This document shows positions 60,438-64,000 of a DNA stretch of 64,000 bases, piece after piece. The position numbers and the translations under genes were made by a program. The notes under the pieces were generated by a model, which saw only the letters and a list, made by a program, of their open reading frames with translations, ran no database searches and was not told where the DNA came from. The DNA is from Hyaloraphidium curvatum (Eukaryota > Monoblepharomycota > Hyaloraphidiomycetes > Hyaloraphidiales > Hyaloraphidiaceae). Location: contig JAIVFI010000035.1 in assembly GCA_025558095.1 (NCBI GenBank), forward strand, positions 124,001 through 188,000, written 5' to 3'. The first letter of the stretch is position 1, and the number at the start of each line of letters is the position of its first letter.

Positions 60438-60877
60438 TTTGTACTAGAAGCTCTCGTGATGGAGGATCATGGGGAGATGCAACAGCCCATCGGCTGTGCT
60501 GCTTTAATCCATGTAACAGTCTGATACCGCGAAGCTAGCTGTGGAGTTTCTCTGGAGCCGATCGGCGTCTCCCAGGTCCGGGTTCAGGGTTCGAGGTCGG
60601 TTCATTCGCTTCGGCCGCGGCCCGGGCGCGTGCCGAACATCGACAACATTCGGCCCTCAACACACGACATGTCCCCCGGCCGCTCCGTTATCGGTTGGTG
60701 TTTTCGGATGATGGCGCTCCACGCCTTGCGGCCGGGCGTCGCCCGGCCGTCGCGCGGCTCCCCCGATGCCGCGAGCGTTCGCTCACACGACTGTCCTGTA
60801 GCCCGCACTCGGTGACCCCCGCGCCCGCAAGAAGGAGCCGCCTCTTCATCAGAGCCGGAATCGGCCTTCTCACCGCC
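60438..60877. other. Spacer upstream of the CRAL-TRIO gene
   Basis: About 440 bases; no coding segment can be supported. It contains the presumed promoter and 5' leader. Confidence 0.35.
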
Positions 60878-62805
60878 ATGGCCGCCGCCCCGCCGCCGCC
60901 GTCGGACTACACGGCGGTCTTCCACAGTCACTACGACCAGATCCGGCAGCTGCAGCGCGAGCTGCACTCGGCGCTCTCGGCGCACGCCAAGGGCCGCAGG
61001 CGCCACGCCGATGCCGAGCCGGACGCCGCGGACCCGCTCGGCGCCGTGCAGCTGTCCCGCCGCGAGCTCGAGGTCTACAACAGGCTGCTGAACGACGAGG
61101 GTGCGTGGCCGCCGCCGCCCATTGGCACCGCCTAACCCCGTTCTTCCCGCAGTGCTGCTGCTGCGCTTCCTCAAGAAGCACAAGTTCCAGCTCCCCGCGG
61201 CCCGCGCCGCTTTCCTCGCCCACGTGCGCTTCCGGCTGCAGACGCAGCTGGACACGCAGTCCCTCTCGACCTTCCTCGCCTCCTCGAAGTGCCCCGAATC
61301 CCTCTTCCGCTTTCTGCCGCAGACCGACTCGCAGGGTCGCCCCGTCGGCCTCCTCTCGCTCAAGGATGCGGCCGGTCTGTCGCAGGATGAACTGCTCCGG
61401 TTCTTTACCGTGATGCTGGAGGTTGCGCGCCGCTGGCTCAAGGATATCAACGAGTCGCGTTGGATCGCCGAGGTGGACGGGCTGATCGAGGAAGAAGAGG
61501 CCGAAGCCGGCGCCGGCGGCGATGCTTCCGTGTTGTCGGGCGCAGGCCCGGCAGAGCCTGTCATGCCCGCCGCCGACGGGGCCGATGCCACCGACGACGG
61601 AGACTGGCGCGTGCTCGCGGGCTCCAAGCCGCCGCTGCCCAGGGTCGTCGAACCGCAGGACTCTGCCGCGACCGTCGTCGTCGACGCCGTGGACGCGGAT
61701 TTCCTGGTCGCCGCGGACCGCAGGCCGCGCTCGGTCTCGGGCTCCTCGTTTTCCCCCGCCTTTGGACCATCGGTCGCCGTTGCGCGCCGCGTCCTTTCCG
61801 ACGAGGACGTGCTGCGCCGCACCGTCGTTGCCCAGATCTCTCTCGTAGTGGACCTTGATGGCGTTGGCGTGTCCAACGTCAACGCAGGCTTGCCGCAGCC
61901 GCTCATGCACCTCATGTCGGCACACTTTCCGTCGATGCTGGCGCACTGCTACGTGCTCAACTTCCGATGGGTGCACCAGGGACTCTGGACCGTTGTCAAG
62001 AACGTCCTGCCGAGCGGGGCAACGTCGCGGATCACCTTTGCCGGCAGCGTGGACGAGCTTGCCAGCTCGCTTGGGATACCAAAGGAGGCGATTGTCGACG
62101 GTGAGGTTTTTTTGGCGCCCGGGACTCGGAGCTGGAGTCTGATCACTGTCATGCCCCGCAGCTCCCGTTCCGTCTCGATGCCGCGTTTTCCGCCGGCTCA
62201 TGCGCCCCGCAATCCAGCTGCCGAGGTCGACGTGGGAAAACTACGTCGGCGACCTGTCCGGCTCCATGGACGAGGGCTACCACGAGCGTTCGGCTTCCGA
62301 CACGGACACTGCCAGCCACGGCGAGGTGGAGGAAGAGGAGGACGACATGTTCTTCGACGCGAGGTCCGAGGTCAGCGAGGCTTCCACCCATTCGCGTCTG
62401 ACGTCGTCGCGGGCGAGCCTGTCGCGCTCCGTATCGACACTTTCGGCTTCGGCAGCGTACGCTGCGGCCGCGCACGCTGCGCTTCCGTCGCATCTGGCCA
62501 ACTCGCGAGTCGTGCAGATCATTCGCCAGATTCTGAGCCTCCCTCTGCGCGCGTTCGACAGTGCGCTCGTGGCATTGGCTCGGCAGACCTTCACCTCGAT
62601 TGCTCGTCGGGCGGCCGCCGCGCTTGTGTGCTTCGTCGCCGTGCTCCTCGTCGGCACAGGCCGCAGCGAGTGGCTTCAGCGCTTCTTCCTCTCCTCCTTC
62701 GTCGGACCCGTGCTCGGACTGTCGCCATCGTCCGTGAGCGGACCGCGGCGATTCCTTCCGTGGGACGACAGCTGGGCTTCGACGCTCATGCCGGCTTCGA
62801 TCTAA
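60878..62805 (+). CDS. Sec14-like CRAL-TRIO lipid-binding protein with C-terminal membrane helix
   Basis: Exons 60878-61100, 61153-62100 and 62162-62805 give 604 residues. The CRAL-TRIO N-terminal region spans the first junction: ELEVYNRLLNDEV then LLRFLKKHKFQLPAARAAFL. The lipid-binding domain follows an acidic linker: VAQISLVVDLDGVGVSNVN, MHLMSAHFPSMLAHCYVLNF and ITFAGSVDELASSLGIPKEA, as in Sec14/phosphatidylinositol-transfer proteins. The third exon has EEEEDDMFFDARSE, a Ser-rich stretch and a hydrophobic helix (AALVCFVAVLLVGTG) near the end, suggesting a tail-anchored protein at the ER or another membrane. Both introns (52 and 61 bases) keep frame. Ligand is unknown. Confidence 0.87.
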
Positions 62806-62821
62806 CCGACAGTATTGGGCG

Positions 62822-62960
62822 TGCGTCGCTGGCACCGCTGTGACTCTACATTGGTGCGCGAACGGACACTGACTCTAAATGCGCGCCGGAAGTCTGATCC
62901 GCGTTACCGCCGCTGTTTCCCATGTAGCTTTGCCGCGGAGCGGCCCTGTGCGAGGGGAGA
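62822..62960 (-). repeat. Dispersed inverted repeat, right copy
   Basis: Reverse-complement relative of 56640-56775, sharing GCTGGCACCGCTGTGACTCT, GTGCGCGAACGGAC and CTTTGCCGCGGAGCGGCCC with small gaps. It starts 17 bases after the CRAL-TRIO stop codon. Confidence 0.5.
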
Positions 62961-63088
62961 ATCTTTGTCAAGGCGCGGCGATTGGAAAGCGGGCTGTGAA
63001 GTGTATGCTGGGGGGGCCGTCACGTAGTTCTTTGCTATACCTGTGGGACTGTCTGGGAATGAACACGGTTGTTCTTTTGCATTTGGCA

Positions 63089-64000
63089 TCAGGCCGACAG
63101 CCTGTCCCATCCGTATATGACGATCCGGGAAACCATGAGACCCGCAAAAATGCCGACAGAGACTTCCATTACGGCCCGCAGCATGGTGCTCGGCTCGACG
63201 CCGCCACCACGCCCGAAGAGTCCGACAACGCCGCGCAGCGCGAGTGCGCCCGGTGCGATCAGAGACACGCCGATCCGAACCGTAGGATAGGGCGATGGCG
63301 TGAACCCCATGCGAGCGTAGAGATTCGCAAGGGCGCCAATCGAGAAGGTGCCGACGAACGCGGTGGCGGCTGGAGCGCGGAAACGTCAGCACGAAGAGGA
63401 ATCCTATGGCGGCCGTCAGAGCCACGAACCGTAGTCGTTGATCGCGCTGGCAGCCTCGTAGACGGCAAAGCCAACAGACGCCACAAGCGTCATCCACACC
63501 CAGTTGCGCAGGCTGAGCCCTTCGCCCTTGTTCATCACGATCTCGGCCAGGGCAGCGACGACTGCAAGCACTCCAAGGAATCCGGGCGACCCAGTCGGCT
63601 GGCACTTGTCGTCGTGCGGAAACCAGATCGATGCGAGGGAGCTGCCGAGGCTGATGCCAAAAGAGACGAGAATGACATTGATGGCCGCGGCCCCGAACCG
63701 TGCTGCGCCCGTCACGATGTCTCCGGTAGCAATCTCCGTAAAGGCAAAAACCACGTCCGTGCCGGGCAAAGTGCGAGCGATCGGGGCCAGAACGAGCGTT
63801 GGGTAGCACAGCGTGGGGATCCACCAGCTCGAAACGGCGGCGAAGAAGGAAGCGACGAATCCGGAGACGAACGGCACGAGATTGCGCAGGTCCTTGGACA
63901 TCCTCCGCTCCATGGGGAAGCCCTTGAGTCCGCTGATCGCGAGGGCCGGAGGCAGCACGAACAGGCCGGCGAGCGCTCCCTCCGAAAAAGATGATTGCGG
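63089..64000 (-). CDS. ThrE/Prm10-like transporter, C-terminal half (partial)
   Basis: Minus-strand gene running off the right edge. Visible exons are 64000-63430 and 63369-63089, joined by a 60-base intron (donor GTTCGT). About ten hydrophobic helices are present, including VPFVSGFVASFFAAVSSWW, FTEIATGDIVTGAARFGAAA followed by INVILVSFGISLG, FVGTFSIGALANLYARMGF and LIAPGALALRGVVGLFG. The EIATGDIVTGAARF block is the signature of the fungal ThrE-like family (yeast Prm10/DUF1212). Bacterial members export threonine and serine; fungal function is unknown. The missing N-terminus should hold the cytosolic DUF1212 part. Spliced helices and phase agree, so the intron is reliable. Confidence 0.82.

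Noticed and set aside
1-64000. CRISPR arrays, bacterial operons, Shine-Dalgarno sites, rRNA genes
   Set aside because: Spliceosomal introns and fungal families show nuclear eukaryotic DNA; no regularly spaced repeats or rRNA motifs were seen.

Overview
The window is eukaryotic nuclear DNA and GC-rich by eye. Genes are closely packed and many are split by short introns, mostly 49-66 nt, GT-AG with a few GC-AG, and with a branch-like CTGAC or CTAAC before the acceptor. Zn2Cys6 transcription factors with the fungal-specific regulatory domain, a Tvp38-type Golgi protein and a fungal-type ThrE/Prm10 transporter point to a fungus. A copine, an endogenous giant-virus patch and Copia/LINE elements fit an early-diverging (chytrid-like) lineage better than Dikarya. 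The species cannot be named from the sequence.

Layout. (1) 1-5.7 kb is a decayed nucleocytoplasmic large DNA virus (NCLDV)-like insertion: a primase-polymerase domain, a myristoylated L1R-type membrane protein, two short-tail membrane proteins sharing a promoter-like box, a membrane-anchored prolyl-4-hydroxylase-like protein and a D5-type helicase cut off after Walker A. (2) 6-16.5 kb holds an expanded fungal regulator cluster: two co-duplicated cassettes, each a small Cys/His 'CPHG' protein followed by a five-exon Zn2Cys6 factor, plus another CPHG gene, a CPHG fragment and a diverged factor-like gene ending in a related motif. (3) 16.7-24.1 kb has a head-to-head kinase pair (one intact with DFD in place of DFG, one broken), an unknown gene, a GIY-YIG-like gene and an intronless CDK-like kinase. 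(4) 24.5-37.7 kb is a nest of retroelements: a Copia LTR element (5-bp target duplication CTTAG) inside a full-length LINE, itself inside an older oppositely oriented LINE, followed by an unassigned fragment, a diverged LINE tail and one arm of an inverted duplication. (5) 38-64 kb is a dense housekeeping block: TFIIH SSL1, Mak5/DDX24 helicase, a SWIM zinc-finger protein, epoxide hydrolase, CCDC174-like protein, CDP-alcohol phosphatidyltransferase, 3-hydroxyacyl-CoA dehydrogenase, gamma-glutamylcyclotransferase-like protein, a copine with an enlarged C2A domain, an RMND1/DUF155 protein, Tvp38, a 2OG-Fe(II) dioxygenase, a CRAL-TRIO protein and a partial ThrE transporter.

The housekeeping genes are functionally unrelated and mostly alternate in strand with tiny spacers or overlapping ends. 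The most novel material is the CPHG family and its linkage to Zn2Cys6 regulators, followed by the viral patch with its own promoter-like motifs. Exon limits come from reading frames, splice signals and family alignment by eye; no computation was run.
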